Shown: positions 22,790 to 34,734 of the stretch, piece after piece | Numbering within the stretch: the first letter of the stretch is position 1 | Layout: each line of letters starts with the position of its first letter | NCBI GenBank assembly: GCA_964019695.1 | Contig: OZ026524.1 | Coordinates: 14,872,309-14,936,308, forward strand | From: Loripinus fragilis | Taxonomy: Eukaryota; Mollusca; Bivalvia; Lucinida; Lucinidae | DNA length: 64,000 nt | Direction of reading: 5' to 3' | The notes under the pieces: model-generated | Databases searched by the model: none | What the model was told of the DNA's origin: nothing | Seen by the model: the letters and a program-made list of their open reading frames with translations, nothing else | Translations under genes and position numbers: made by a program

Positions 22790-23020
22790 TTATGGTCGTT
22801 AAATGGCGGCATTGTAATGTCGTGTCCCGGCATATTCAGGAGTTTATTTTAGTACAAAAAGCGGAATTTAATGTTGAGCAAGAAAACACATCCCATCCAT
22901 CTCTCGGAATCACCATTTGTCATACCTCGGCAAGCCTTGTGATGACAAACGGTGGACCTTGGGACATATTTCCCTATCCCACCCTCACAGACAAAATTCT
23001 TATTATAAGTAATGTCATCT
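22790..23020 (+). repeat. Foldback family F, copy 2
   Basis: It contains 'gagcaagaaaacacatccc', 'atcaccatttgtcata', 'ctcggcaagccttgtgatgac' and 'ccctatcccaccctcaca', in the order of the complete copy at 33640-33990. The arms are more diverged. Reading frames on both strands here follow from the palindrome. Confidence 0.75.
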
Positions 23021-23349
23021 GCTGAATAATTTGTAAATATGCTATTACACATATTCGCCATTTAAATTTGATGATTGTTACAATGCATAGCTTACTTAAT
23101 AAATACATTCTCGAAGAGGCAGCATCTCGACAAAATCTTCCTCATAATGGGTATAATACATGATGAATATTGCTTACGTGTATCTGGACCTATGTGTGTA
23201 CATATTTAATTGCATCTAGGTTAAAGTCTACGCTGTCGTAATTGCTGTATGGGTTAGTAATCCAACAGATTCCGTTTGTTATTTCGTCCACAGTGTCTTG
23301 GAGTTGGTAATTATGAAGGGGTATTGTATATTAGAAAGTTTAATCTCAC

Positions 23350-23520
23350 TAAAGAGTAAGTATGACAAGGAAATACCACAATCACGAACTGCAGAGCAAC
23401 CCACGCAATCGTGAGGAAGAGCTACATAACCCAACTAGCACCAAGACAGTAGGAAGGCAATTAAAGTCAAGCAACAAGCTCTCTTCCTCACCAATGTGAT
23501 TGCAAAACTAGAAACACATT
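23350..23520 (-). repeat. Dispersed MGKREL-type repeat (fragment, minus)
   Basis: 'gaaataccacaatcac(g/a)aactgcaga' and 'caagctctcttcctcacc' match the copy at 36830-36970. The coding-like frame is broken here. Confidence 0.6.
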
Positions 23521-23690
23521 TAGCACTGCACATCAAAACAAAAAAAATACACATAGAACCCCTACAAACAATGGGAGCAACAAAAAACAATGATTCAACA
23601 ACAACAGAGCCAACGCCTTAGCCAAGACAACATTGAGGAATATAAAAGGCAATATGGTTAAATGGGCTGGTGAAGTTGTGATAGTATTAT

Positions 23691-23896
23691 TACAGTAAAA
23701 GCTGTGTAAAACGGCCACTCTCAAAAATACCAATAAATGGTTTTCAAGACCAATTATCATTGAATGCAAATCAAAAGTATTGCAGAATGCTACAAGGGGA
23801 GCATTCTGCCATACTTTCGACCTTTATTAAGCTAGCATTTGTCATTAAGACCTTTGTTTTGTCTATTTTTGAGTGGTCGTTTTACACAGGTGTTAT
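23691..23896. mobile_element. Palindromic MITE, family C, copy 3 (complete)
   Basis: The ends acagtaaaagctgtgtaaaa and, inverted, acacctgtgtaaaacgac pair. The arms continue into 'agtattgcagaatgct' with the loop 'acaagggg'. It gives the uninterrupted reference for the split copy at 20164-22346. Confidence 0.82.
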
Positions 23897-23999
23897 AGAG
23901 CGACCAGCTAACAGAGACTGGGCGTGTCAGACAGAGGGCTGCAATACACTGTCAAATAAGACTACGAGACCTGTTTCATGTTTATTTGAACAAATTCGA

Positions 24000-24900
24000 A
24001 TTTCACTTTTTGCGTTTGCATATAAATAAAACAAACAAATATTGCTTTTTCATTCATAACGGACGTGTCACTGGTATTGCCAAGAGGACAAGATAGCAAT
24101 TTAAAGCACAGCCATAACACGGCGGTCCTAAATACATCCCCACACCCTTTTTACTGATTTTAAGACCTAAAACGGGTGTAGCTTCTAGGAAAATACGTAT
24201 TTAAGTTTGAAATTTTCTTTTAAGTTTAGAGAAACACTCTGTCTATTTTTCAAATGAAAAACAGCCTATGCGTGCCTGCTTTTGCTTGGAAACTGGGCTT
24301 AATAAGTTCTTCCATACAAGTGCCCAAATGGGTATCTTATGTATAAAATGTGTCTTGGAAGAATTTTAAAAAACAATTTCTCAAAACTCACAACCGACTC
24401 AATGTACTGGATATTTCAAGTATCTATCGCCGATAAAACTGATAACCAAATATTGTAATTGAGTATTTTGAATACAATTAAGTGTTGCTATGGAAACTAA
24501 CTGTAAACCTTACAATTTGATGTTCAAGTCGCTTCCGAAACGTAAATATCCAACCGGAATGCTTTATTTTCTAACAGAACACACTTTAATTATTTATGTA
24601 CAATATATAATAGGTTCCAAGAGGAAGACTTCATACACTTTAGAGAAATTGTTCTAGAAAGATCTCCTTGTTATCCAAATTAATTTGAGAAGCCTTTTCC
24701 TCACAATGGGCTCAAAACTACTACAGGTATATACAGGTATGCAGCTGTAAAGCGTTTCACAGGTGAATAGATACAGTCTGTCTTACCTTTTTTACATGGA
24801 AATGTGCATGGGAGTGTCTTTGCTAAGAACCGCCCAGTCTCTCTTAATTGGTCGGACTTTACAGTAGTTGTGAGGGCAGAGAAATGACGTCTGTACAACA
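24000..24900. other. Gene-free stretch
   Basis: No gene is supported. A minus-strand frame at 24701-24901 has no recognisable features. I see no clear repeat apart from a single 'gttgctatggaaac' site at 24485. Confidence 0.35.
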
Positions 24901-24905
24901 TTAAC

Positions 24906-25935
24906 CCTTTCTAAACTGTTTTCCCTGAATATGATGTCTACTTTTTATGCCTGCTACATATATTCAGATGCACTACATAATATTTTACTTTGGATGCAAA
25001 CCAACTGTTTGCTAAAGGAACAGTTCAATCAATAAAGGTTACCAAAAAGACTAAACAGATAATAGAGCAGACAATTTTTTTGTAAAACATTCATGGTAAA
25101 GGGTTAAATAAACATGAAATGAAAAAGGCCTATTATATAGGGTCTATTGGATGATGTGTATGCCATCAGATAAGGGGTTAATATAAATCACTATATGACA
25201 TTCTCCCCTGCTTACAAAAAATTATTTACAACATGTAAAGCTTGTGTTGGTTATGTTCAATATAATGCTGTCTTATGACAATACTTACAAATGGTCAAGT
25301 TTGCACCTGACAAGAATCTTTGCTGTGTGTTAATTGGGCATCTAAGGGTTTATGGTTTCTTTATATGGACAATACCTGACTAGTAGGCAGATATCCAGAA
25401 TGATATGAGTTTTCTAGGCTTGAATGTCATTTTCTGATTTGCATTCATGACACAGCTGATATTAAAGCAGACGTAAACTATACTAAGAACACTAGTATGG
25501 TTCATGGACTGCCAAAGGACAGGGCATGTACTACTAGGTTTAATATGGTCCCAAATACAGATCAACCCGGTAGTCAAGGCTCTGTGTCGAGTGCAGTCTA
25601 TTCACCTTAAGAGTGCCAAAAACTTAAATTTCTTTTATTTTAAAGGCATTGAACATTTGATTGACTGTTGAATTGGATGCAAATACCAATGTATGAGCTA
25701 GATAAGGACTATGAACACACCTTAGACCTCTTGCCACTCTAGATTTTTCAGCTTTGGCGTTGAAAAGAAACATTTGCGCATATGTGATTGGAACCAAAAT
25801 CCCATGTGCTTTCCCAAATAGCCATTTATTTGCCAAAATCATTACTTATATTACTTATGACATCATTGACTGTTTTTCTCAGCCTGATCACAGTAACCAT
25901 TGCTTGAATTCTTAGTTATCAATTGAGCGCACCGT
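24906..25935. repeat. Long dispersed repeat, family G, copy 1
   Basis: Blocks in this segment (e.g. 'ctactttttatgcctg..acatatattcaga', 'atgttcaatataatgctgt', 'tgacacagctgatattaaagcag', 'atgtgctttcccaaatag') recur in the same order at 26308-29110, where other repeats have inserted between them. No coding frame is shared, so it looks like an old non-coding duplicate or an unclassified element. Confidence 0.6.
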
Positions 25936-26459
25936 AAAGACACTGATTAGACTTGTCAGATGCATCTCTGCTTTGTGCACACACATTTTATTGGTTTTGT
26001 CATGGCATTGCCATTGCCCAAAGACAACCATCTACATATACAATAAACCATCCCAAGTTTATTGCATCAAACCAGAAGAACATTTTTATTAGTGCATAAA
26101 GTGTTAAGAGTCTCTGGGTACCTGGTTGCCAGAAGACCCTTTCAGAAGTGATCACTTCTCTAGGGACCAAGGTAGGAGTCAACAATTTGAGTTCCCCATG
26201 TTCTATACTGACTCGAGTTGGTTCACAGGTAAATCACAAGATCACACAACTCAATAAACAATGTGCTCACTGCTGAAATAAATGTGCATATGCTATTTAA
26301 AAGACGAAATTAACCCATATTCTGCCATTTTGTCCTGAAAATAGTGTCTAGTTTTTACGTCTGGTACAGATATTCAGACCAACCACAAAATATTTTTTTT
26401 ATTTTTGAGGACTATGCGTGCTGAGCCAACTGTTTCTGAATGAGAAGTTCTAACTGGTG

Positions 26460-26990
26460 TCAATTGTGGTACAACTTGAGGTTTTCTTTAGTTCTGACTA
26501 TCTGTGAGTTGTGAGGTGTGAGCCATTTTCTTTGTTTCATCATAGTGTGTTAATTTGCGATTGTTTCCTTGTAATGATACATTGCAATAAGTAGGAAGCC
26601 TCCATGCGAGCTAAACACCTTTTATGTTTTAACATTTTAACAACAACTAAATCTAGGGCGAAGATTCGGAACCAGTAAAATGATTTAAGCCCCCCAGTGG
26701 CTTGGGCTGCTGTCCGTTCTAAAACGGTAGATTATTTTGTTGCTGATTCGTTGTTTATAGGTGTTCCCATTGTGAGGGTCCTGTGTTTGTTCATATTTTG
26801 TTGTGCGTTACTTTATGTCCTTACTAGTTTTGCAACCATCTTGATGGGGAAGAGAGAGCGGCTTCCTTTACTTTGTTTGTCTTCCTGGTGTCTGGTGAGT
26901 TATTTTCTGTGGCTTTTCCTCACCGTGCCTTGGGTTGGTCTGCAGTGTATGATTTAGGTATTTCCTGATCATACTTATGTACTTTTTTCA
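26460..26990 (+). repeat. Dispersed MGKREL-type repeat (long copy, plus)
   Basis: The copy runs from the acttgaggttttctttagttc region to 'cctgatcatacttatgtac' and matches 36830-37330 inverted over about 500 bp. It encodes MGKRERLPLLCLSSWCLV followed by FLTVPWVGLQCM before a stop. Confidence 0.75.
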
Positions 26991-27747
26991 TATTGTTTGC
27001 ATGACAAAAGAAGCATACGCAGATGATAGAGTAGACAACATTTGTGATGAATGACAGAAAAGGGATAAATGAAGAGGATATGAATTAGAGGCCTATTGCA
27101 TAGGGTTTGTAGGATGATATATGGGCCTTGACACAAGAAAACCTGTCTTCGGGGGTTTGCTAACAACAAAGGCGCAGACCAGCCTGCGCATCTAGAAAAT
27201 TATTTACAAAATGTAATTATGTAAATCTTCAATTTAAGCAAATAATAAAGATTGTCTTATGTTCAATATAATGCTGTTGCAAATGCGAAAATGTGTGCAC
27301 TGTAATAAAAATCAGCATGGGCATTTAGTAAAAATCGCTGCTATGAGTTAGATGGATATATAAAAGTTATTGTGTCTTCTAAACGACTCATGGCCAGGAA
27401 GATATAGGTTTGTGAGGTTAACATTTAATTTTTGGTTTTGTTTTCCTGCACTGATCCAGGAAAATATGTCAGGGGGTCCTGAAACATTTTTTTTTCGTTG
27501 TTTGTTTGTTTTTTAGACATTATCATATTTCAAAGAGGGCTGTATGGACCTCTCTTAAGAAGCAATTGGACACAAGGGGTCTTATTGCTTCTTGAGGGGG
27601 TCCATACCAGTATTTTCTAAGGAAACCTATAGCCACTAATAATTTTTCTGGGAGTGATCTGGACCCCTGGGAGTGATCTGGACCCCCTGTCTCCCCTTCT
27701 GATCGGTGCCTGTTTTTTTATGACACAGTTGATTTTAAAGCAGTAGT

Positions 27748-27942
27748 TTTGTTTGATTTGATTCTTTACGCCCCATCAACAATCTTTCAGTTATAAAGGG
27801 ACGGGTCTTCCTGGGTTGAACCAGTACTAAGCTAGGATTAATGCTCTTGCTTAAGGACACAACGCAGTGACGCTGGTGAGGCTCGAACCCGCGGCCCTTC
27901 GGTCTCGAGTCAAGTGCTCTACCACTGAACCACTGCGCTCCC
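27748..27942 (-). mobile_element. tRNA-derived SINE (195 bp) with 13-bp TSD
   Basis: Read on the minus strand it begins gggagcgcagtggttcag and contains a polymerase III box A-like TGGTTCAGTGG and a box B GGTTCGAGCCT at tRNA spacing. A second region (gcgttgtgtcctt...) and a tail rich in 'gaatcaaatcaaac' follow. TTAAAGCAGTAGT flanks it on both sides (27735-27747, 27943-27955). The related copy at 45065-45259 has the same length. It is non-coding and would have used a LINE for mobility. Confidence 0.93.
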
Positions 27943-28009
27943 TTAAAGCAGTAGTAAACTTAACTGAAGACACTATGAAGGTCTATGAACTGCCTGAGAA
28001 TATGTGTTC

Positions 28010-28345
28010 AAAAAGTTACTTTACGTATATGCTAGAATGTGACAAAATCTTAAGGGTTGAACTAAGGGTGAGGTTGGCGCTACCTGAAACCGGTTTAAGC
28101 ACTCCAGTGAAATATTTTTACTGAGCATTCCAAGGCGGTTCTCCTTTTTGGATTATTTGTATTATTTATGTTTTGTGTTCGTCATGCTTTTGCGTTATTT
28201 CATTGCTGCCTTGTGGTCACCTGAAGTGAAAGGGCAGTCCTCTTGGCTCTTGTTTGTGATGTTTATTGTGGTTTTGTTACTTTCCCATTTGTATCCTCGG
28301 ACAGGTGTGGTACATGTGCTTAAATTAATTGATTCCTGATTCTTT
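28010..28345 (+). repeat. Dispersed repeat, family H, copy 1 (plus)
   Basis: 'aagggtgaggttggcgct', 'aaccggtttaagc', 'ccaaggcggtt' and 'ttgattcctgat' match the inverted copies at 38702-39160 and 60841-61345 and fragments at 50640-50695 and 55735-55810. It carries an open frame with AALWSPEVKG, comparable to CALWSPAGKG at 38717-38908. Confidence 0.8.
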
Positions 28346-29120
28346 CTGTCCTTCTTACTTTGAACATTATATGGTCTCAATGCGAGAAACTCTGTCTTTG
28401 GGGTGTGTGAACAACAAAGGCACTGACCAGTTTGCGCATATGAACAATCTTATCAGCTCTTTTGTTATTTCTTTATTGGAAAAAATGATATCTAGACTTG
28501 CTACGGGCGAAATTTCAATTTTCTATCTAGTCTTTGTAGCTGAGCAGGCTAGTTTGAATCTCACTTTGTCAGATACCCCGAAGACAGTTTTTCTTGTTCT
28601 GGTGGTGGTCTACCAGCTGCGACTTTATGTCAATTTTTTATGGAGTTGAGTGTCTGAATGTGCCAGCACATGAGATTTTAGTATTCATCACATTGTAGAA
28701 ATGCAACAAGTGACTCCACAAAACCTTCGCTGCTATCATGCACAAAATATCGATGTAGATGAAGACCCAGAGAAAAAATTAGCAGGGCTTTAGTTTAGAG
28801 TGTGTAACAGAAAATGCTTTTCTTATTTTTCAATCAAAACATATGTTGTGGGTACTCAAAAGAACCATTTGAATGAGACGGTTTTATTGATCACCCAAAA
28901 CATATGCTAAAACTGTTGGTAAGAAAATATTCATTTTTTTACGCTGAAAATGTGCCTATCTAAAACTGTGACATTAGCACTATAAACACTCTGGAAACGT
29001 ACGCATATCAATGCGTCCACATATGTGATAAAAACCATAATCCAATGTGCTTGCCCAAATAGTCCTCTTATTGCCATAAGTATTCATTATTTTGTTTGCG
29101 ACGTCATGAACAGTATATAC

Positions 29121-29285
29121 ACATTATTACTTGAGTAACTTGATCTGATGGGTCGGATCAGGTTGAGTGGGTGCGCCAGGAACGACCAGATCACACAAGA
29201 CGAATTCAAGTGTGAACATGTCGTTCCTAGCGCACCCTCCAGACGTGATCCTACCCATCAGATCAGTAACTAAAGTAATGATGTA
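29121..29285. repeat. Foldback (~65-bp arms)
   Basis: 'cattattacttgagtaact' and 'gatctgatgggtcggatca' are inverted at the right (tgatcctacccatcagatc, 'agtaactaaagtaatgatg'). The loop is near 29189-29217. The Tc1-like element starts at its very right end. Confidence 0.85.
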
Positions 29286-29287
29286 TA

Positions 29288-30063
29288 CCCGACAAAAAAA
29301 GAAACGCACCACTACGATTTTCCCATTAAGTTCTCCTTTCAATATGAAAATGTTAATTGCCATGAAATATTCATTTCTTATCAAATCTTACTAAAACTTA
29401 AGTGTGACGTAGATGAGTATCTGTTCTTTCCATATGTAGGCATAAAACACATCAAGACGAATGGTAAACGAGTTTTGGAAGCGTTAATTTAACGCTACTG
29501 TCGGCATGGAATTCCAAGTATGTTTTACATTAGCAAAGTATGAAAACGATATGTTGTCGTTATGTGAGACATCCAATGTGTTTATTGATGCTTTTTTGTA
29601 ATTCCAAAATCCATTTTCATCAGTTAGGACCGTTTAATTTGATTAAAACAATGTTGAAATCTTTAACTGTTTTGTAAGGTTTATCTCCAGTGTGTAATCA
29701 TTATCCAAAGAGTAGTCACAATACATGGGCTATCTAGCGTTCAATTATCGCATATGATGAATTTAAAGATAAAATTTGCAAAGAATAAGTGTCTGGATAC
29801 AATTTGTTCAACTGAGATGATTCAAATTGCTTGAACTTATCCAGCAAAAGAGCATTATAAAAACGCTTATTTTCTGTGACTTTGCAATTTGACCCCCACT
29901 TTGTTCATGGCCAATTATCTTTAACACAATTTCGACGCCAGATTGCAAAAGACGTGTGACGCAGCAGTACCTGACATACCTGATATAAACTAAACTGGCC
30001 TATCACTTGTGGTCTTCCTGAGAGTTGAGCAGTTCTAAGTGGTGCGTTTCTTTTTTTGTCGGG
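29288..30063. mobile_element. Tc1-like non-autonomous element (776 bp)
   Basis: CCCGACAAAAAAAGAAACGC at the left is matched inverted at 30038-30063 over about 26 bases with no mismatch seen, and TA flanks both ends (29286-29287, 30064-30065). No transposase frame remains. The near-identical ends suggest a relatively young copy. Confidence 0.9.
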
Positions 30064-30284
30064 TATATTTATTATAAACCTACAACAAATAACAACAATT
30101 AGGCTAGAACGGTTCACTAAAATACATGCATTTGCATAAATGTAAGGAAAATACTATGGCATATTTATATGATGTGGCATGATGAAAGGTATAATTTTTA
30201 ATCGAGTAGTAATACATCAGCTGTTCCCTGCTGAAAGAATTAGTACATGTAGACTGCCATTTTGAAAAATACTTTTCCTTGTGT

Positions 30285-30590
30285 CACCTCGGAATTTCAA
30301 ACGTCTGTAACTTACTTATAAATGAACGAAAACATAAAGTGAGTGTACTCGTTTCCTTAATTAGACCGTAAGGAACATTTTGGTACGAAATTCATTTAAA
30401 AGTTTTAATTCTTTTACCTTTAACTCCTCCTATTCCAGTGGTAGAAGACAGAAACGTTATGCAAGGTCATTGCACATATATGACTTCATTTTTGACGTCA
30501 AAAGTGCAGACAACCGCTGTGTCTTTCTTTTGATACAAGTTAAAAAAAAACAGTGGAAAGAAAATGACATCGTTATTATTCAATTCTGAT
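30285..30590. repeat. Dispersed repeat, family E fragment
   Basis: 'ggaatttcaaacgtctgtaact', 'cgaaaacataaagtgagtgt' and 'gaccgtaaggaacattttggt' recur at 15590-15860 and 37950-38040. It is unclassified and without a useful frame. Confidence 0.55.
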
Positions 30591-30599
30591 TCTGGCCCG

Positions 30600-32010
30600 T
30601 TGCTGGGTTTTACCCAAATACAGTGCCAGTGTAAAAGTAGTTCAACATGGGAAAAATTGTAGAATGGTGATACGGAATCAGAAAACGCTAGTAGGGTGAT
30701 ACAGGATTTTCTATTTTTGTGTAGGAAAATAGGTAGTGCCAATGTTTATTTATAGGTATATACTTATTTTGCTTATCAGTTTGCCAGTGTCAAACTGATA
30801 AGCGAAAAACCTGTCCAACTGGCAAACTGATAAACAGATATACTGTCCATGACGTCAGCAATAAAATGATTTATCTATAAGCCTAAACCTTACTTTCTAA
30901 CATTATTGCACGCATGTTAATTGTTAATACTCATCATCATCATTCTTGTCCACACCATATATGTGCTCATCCTAACATTTGCAATGATGTCAGTATTTTT
31001 TTATACATGCCAACAACACAGCGAATTCTCTATCCCAAAAACTTTCTTGCTAATATTTGCAAAGATAGCAGAAATTTTTGTCAACTTGGTAAATTTCAAT
31101 CACTCCCTCAACACAGCAAGTTCTCTTTATCCCTAATATGGCAAGTTTTCTATATCCCTAAAACTTTCTTCCTAACATTTGCGACGGAGGCAGCAATTTT
31201 CGTTGACCATTTGGCTATCTCGGTGTCCACAACACGAGGAGTTTCTGTCTCGTTCATGCACTGCTTTAGTTTATTTTCTCGACAAGCTCTGAAGTGGCGA
31301 ATGTAGCCCATCTCAGGTGGTATAGAATGCCTAAAAATACCACAACAATCCGGATAAATGCCATAAAAAGAGGATCTTGCGTGTCAATACACTGAACCGA
31401 AGTTTTATGAAGCCACTTTTTAATTCATTTTATTCTGGCTTAGCTCTTATGATATTGAAATGAGTTTTTGTCCAAGTAAGTGCATTGTAATGGACTAAAG
31501 CTAAGCGGTGTTTTGGAAGTTTTCCATCACTTCACGAATTTTGGGTTCAAAAATGCAAAAATCAACTTTTTGAAGAAAATAAGCGTTTTGAGCGCAGTTT
31601 TTATCGAAATCAAGTATAGGTGATTGCAAACCTGCCTAGCCGACTTGAAAAAACACCAAACGCTTGACATTTTGCTTATGACAGATTTTTTATGAATTTT
31701 TAAAAATTGATAATTTTCCGAATTTTCCAAAATTTTCGGAAATCATCAGTTGCACATACTAAAATCATTGTATGTGTTTTATTTTATGTTAATATGTTTG
31801 ACAAAACACCATGCAACTTGATGAGCCCATTTTCTAACGAAATTTTTATTACTAATTTGGTGTCCACTTCCAATTTTAATGTCAACCCTTAAAGGTCATT
31901 TAAATGGCTTTTGTTAAAGATTTCTTTTAATTTTTAAGCAGAAAAGTGACACCAATTCATAATAAAGAACACCCAAAAATTGCACTGATGTGCCGCAGAT
32001 AATAAAGCAT
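30600..32010. other. Gene-free stretch with short hairpin and weak ~120-bp periodicity
   Basis: A hairpin 'cagtttgccagt...actggcaaactg' lies at 30778-30830. 'ctaa(c/t)atttgc(a/g)a' with a following 'cagaaatttttgtcaac' recurs at 30972, 31050 and 31172. A 130-codon plus-strand frame (30914-31306) crosses these repeats. It has a low-complexity His-rich start and no motif I recognise, so it is not called as a gene. Confidence 0.4.
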
Positions 32011-32012
32011 AC

Positions 32013-32785
32013 TGTAACATGTATGGTGTTTATCTGTTTCATATTTTGTTTACTTAGTTTCTGTTGACCCAGATATTGGAGAAATTGATGGTTAATAAGT
32101 TATTGTAAACAAGGTATTTATTTGGTTATAAGAATTTTCTAGAATGATGACTAATCATCTAGAAATTAAAAATGCACTGTAATGGAAGTTTCCAGAAAAG
32201 TCAAGAATTTTCTAGAATTTTCTTTTCTATGCCAATAGAAGCTTTGAGTAGGTTCTGGAATTCAGTGGAATCATCCAGCAGAATGTAGAACCTTCCAGAA
32301 CCCATGTATTGATTTATATTTAGCATATGATATCATACTTGGTACCTGATCGTTCTAGAACTTTCATAAACAGTATATATAAGAGTAATTTTTTCAAAAG
32401 GGCATCTTTGAAATAATTTCACCATTTAAAAGTCTAAACCTTTTGTACTGGAATTCTATAGTGGAATACTTATTCATTCTGGATTACTTTGGATTATTCA
32501 GTTTTGGATTCAGACTTAGTGTTAATTTGGAATTAACTTCAAAATCTGGGAATCAGAAACTGCTAAAAGACTTGTGTTGATAAATATTCTGAGGGACAGT
32601 TTGGACATACAAGGTATTGTAAATTAGACTTTCTTTGATAGTATAACTATTTTCCATTGCTTATTGTAAATGATAATTTTGTTTTTAATAAACTTTGTTA
32701 AATTTTAAAAGTGCGTTTTGCTGACTTTCCAAATAACAAATTTTGGCTTCCTGAATTTGTTTCTAGTTACGCCTGGCACGTAACA
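32013..32785 (+). mobile_element. Probable solo LTR (773 bp) of a Gypsy-type retrotransposon
   Basis: The segment starts TGTAACATG and ends GCACGTAACA, a common TG...CA form of metazoan Gypsy LTRs. A TATA box (TATATATAAG, 32374-32383) and a polyadenylation signal (AATAAA, 32687-32692) lie about 300 bases apart in the order expected of U3-R-U5. No primer-binding site or internal region follows, so it would be a solo LTR. Flanking bases atac/gtac form only an imperfect 4-bp duplication, so the boundaries are tentative. Confidence 0.5.
32132..32383 (+). promoter_or_regulatory. Heat-shock-element cluster upstream of a TATA box
   Basis: Units of alternating GAA and TTC spaced by two bases, the binding pattern of heat shock factor, occur perfectly at 32132-32144 (GAAttTTCtaGAA), 32185-32197 (GAAgtTTCcaGAA), 32205-32222 (GAAttTTCtaGAAttTTC), 32288-32300 (GAAccTTCcaGAA) and 32353-32365 (TTCtaGAActTTC). 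A further two-unit site is at 32253-32260. The last complete site ends eight bases before TATATATAAG. No coding sequence follows, so it most likely drives a retroelement transcript. Confidence 0.8.
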
Positions 32786-32999
32786 GTACATAGCAATGCA
32801 AAGTGAGTATGTAGACTGCATGGTTAATGGCTAAACTAAAAATCCTATGATTAAGTTGTTGACCGTGGCTGTCTTCATGTTAACGCAGAAGAGAAATAGA
32901 GTGTTCAGTTGTCACAAAACTTTTGATTCTTTTCAACTTATATCACAGCTGTTATAAACATCTTTAAACAAATAAAAATATAAATGGATAACGTATCTA

Positions 33000-33640
33000 A
33001 TGAATAGTTTATATTACACTAAAAATTGACCTTTTGAAATGAGGGTACCTTTACTCGGACCTCGTCTGTGCAAGGTCTACCAGTCATTTTGAAATGACAC
33101 AATTTGCAGAGTCTCATCAAAGCCTTGGACCTCTTTATAGAATTAAAATTTTGTGAGAGCGATTTTTACTTTCTGAACGGGAGCAAAAATTGTATGGTGG
33201 CTACTTATAACTTCAGTCCAGTGTATCTTTGATATGTAATGTTTGAAATAAATATACATAACTCCAGATAAAAGTTGGTCATTCCGTATTGAATTTATGA
33301 AACGAATGTCACAGAGCTACAAATAAGAGGGATAGATATAGAGGATGTTACACTTGTGGTCATTTGATATGAAATTAATGAAATAACTTTCATTAATTTC
33401 GTATGGAATGCCTACAACTATAAGTTTCAGTTTATCATCTAACCATCATAACCAGAAAGTATGCTTTTAAATATAATACAAGTTTTATGAGGGTCTCAGT
33501 GGGATTTATTGATTAGAGAATAATAGCCTTAATTATAAAAAGCAAAGAATCTAATAATTAGAGACTATTGAGGCCCCAAAAATAAATAATAATTCTCTTT
33601 TTTAAAGAATATTCGAATATCCGTTGTTTTTACCGATGTG
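33000..33640. other. Gene-free stretch with a small perfect hairpin
   Basis: 'gatatgaaattaatgaaa' at 33366 is inverted as 'tttcattaatttcgtatg' four bases later. Nothing else could be assigned. Confidence 0.4.
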
Positions 33641-33990
33641 AGATATTTCTATCTCACACACCCATACCAGCCCTAGGGAAAGATAAAAAGCAAACAGTCA
33701 CACGCTGGCCGCACGTCGATCCGTGACGTCATTGTAATGTTAAAATGACGTCACCATGTCGCATCTCGGCGTATTCAGAATTTTCTGGAAGTCTTTTTCA
33801 TGTTTTTCCAGTATTAAATGAGGTATTTAGTAGTGAGCAAGAAAAAGAATCCATTATTCGTGTGAGGGTGGGATAGAAAAATCCGTCCCTCATGATCACC
33901 GTTTGTCATCACTCGGCAAGCCTAGTGATGCCAATCGGTGATCCTCGGGACGGATTTTTCTATCCCACTCTTACACTCATGATGGATAAT
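33640..33990 (+). mobile_element. Foldback family F, copy 3 (reference copy)
   Basis: The unit runs from 'atctcacacacccataccagc' through 'gacgtcaccatgtcgcatctc' to the inverted pair 'gggtgggatagaaaaatccg' / 'cggatttttctatcccac'. Inner arms 'gatcaccg...tcggtgatc' enclose 'cactcggcaagcctagtga'. Copies are at 17705, 22790, 37380, 59330, 61455 and 61840. No protein is encoded. Reading frames through the stem are artefacts. Confidence 0.85.
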
Positions 33991-34312
33991 TATAATAATG
34001 ACTAATAAGTTTTAAAAATATAAAGGATAAATCAAGTCTAACTCCAAAATTGGAAAGCGGGAGAACAAGGTCACACTGGTAAATGTGTATGTTGATTTGC
34101 TGGTATATACACGTATTTCCGGTACTTCATAGACCGGAAGTGGTAGATATTGGTGTTAATACTTTATAGAAAAATATGCCATATGCCTAAAGGACTATAG
34201 AATTAGATCATTTTTAAGTATTCAGTATATGCACGGCGATTTATGTAAGCATTTAGGAATAGATTCGAGTACCGATCATTCAGACAAACATAGTTACAGA
34301 AAACGTAAAAAA

Positions 34313-34490
34313 TATATACCCCCTATATACTTTGTACCGGGGGCCATAAGCTTTGTACCAAATTTCAGAATCCTAACCCAAGTAGTTGCTGAGAAATCTT
34401 TGACGGAAAAAAAAGTTTACAGACAGACAAACAGACAAACAAAAACTATATACCCCCTATATACTTCGTACCGGGGGTATAATAATGTGC
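34313..34490. repeat. Dispersed repeat with 'accgggggt' hairpin and CAGA tail
   Basis: 'tataccccctatatactt' plus 'gtaccgggggcc/tat' occurs at 34313-34352 and 34449-34482. Between them lies 'atttcagaatcctaaccc' and a 'cagacagacaaacagacaaac' run, a layout typical of short mobile repeats in invertebrates. Confidence 0.6.
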
Positions 34491-34734
34491 TAAATTGTAA
34501 TGATTGAAGAATATCTGATCGTCCCCTTTCTCAACCCAAAGACTCTTCTATATGGCCCCGATGTGTCTCTATGTCATTTTGACACTTGATAACCATATTT
34601 CCCCGAGAACTTTAGTCTGAGGACTAATATGATTGTCAAATGCCAATATGACCTAGAGGCACACTTCGTTCATAATATAGTCTTTTTACTACATTTGACG
34701 TTTCCATAATACCTGCAGGTGTGTTTACACAAGG

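Larger units (their letters stand above)
26308..29110. repeat. Family G, copy 2, with three later insertions
   Basis: Comparison with copy 1 shows insertions of the MGKREL-type repeat (26460-26990), a SINE (27748-27942) and the second dispersed repeat (28010-28345). The right part shares 'cccaaaacatatgctaaaactgtt' type sequence with 51840-51940. The segment is thus a small record of successive insertions. Confidence 0.55.

Noticed and set aside
27867..27945. Functional tRNA gene
   Set aside because: Box A and B are present, but the sequence continues into a SINE body with a tail and target duplications, and no proper acceptor stem forms.
30914..31306. 130-codon plus-strand open frame
   Set aside because: It runs through an imperfect ~120-bp repeat, starts in a His-rich low-complexity run and overlaps a second frame of the same repeat; no recognisable motif.
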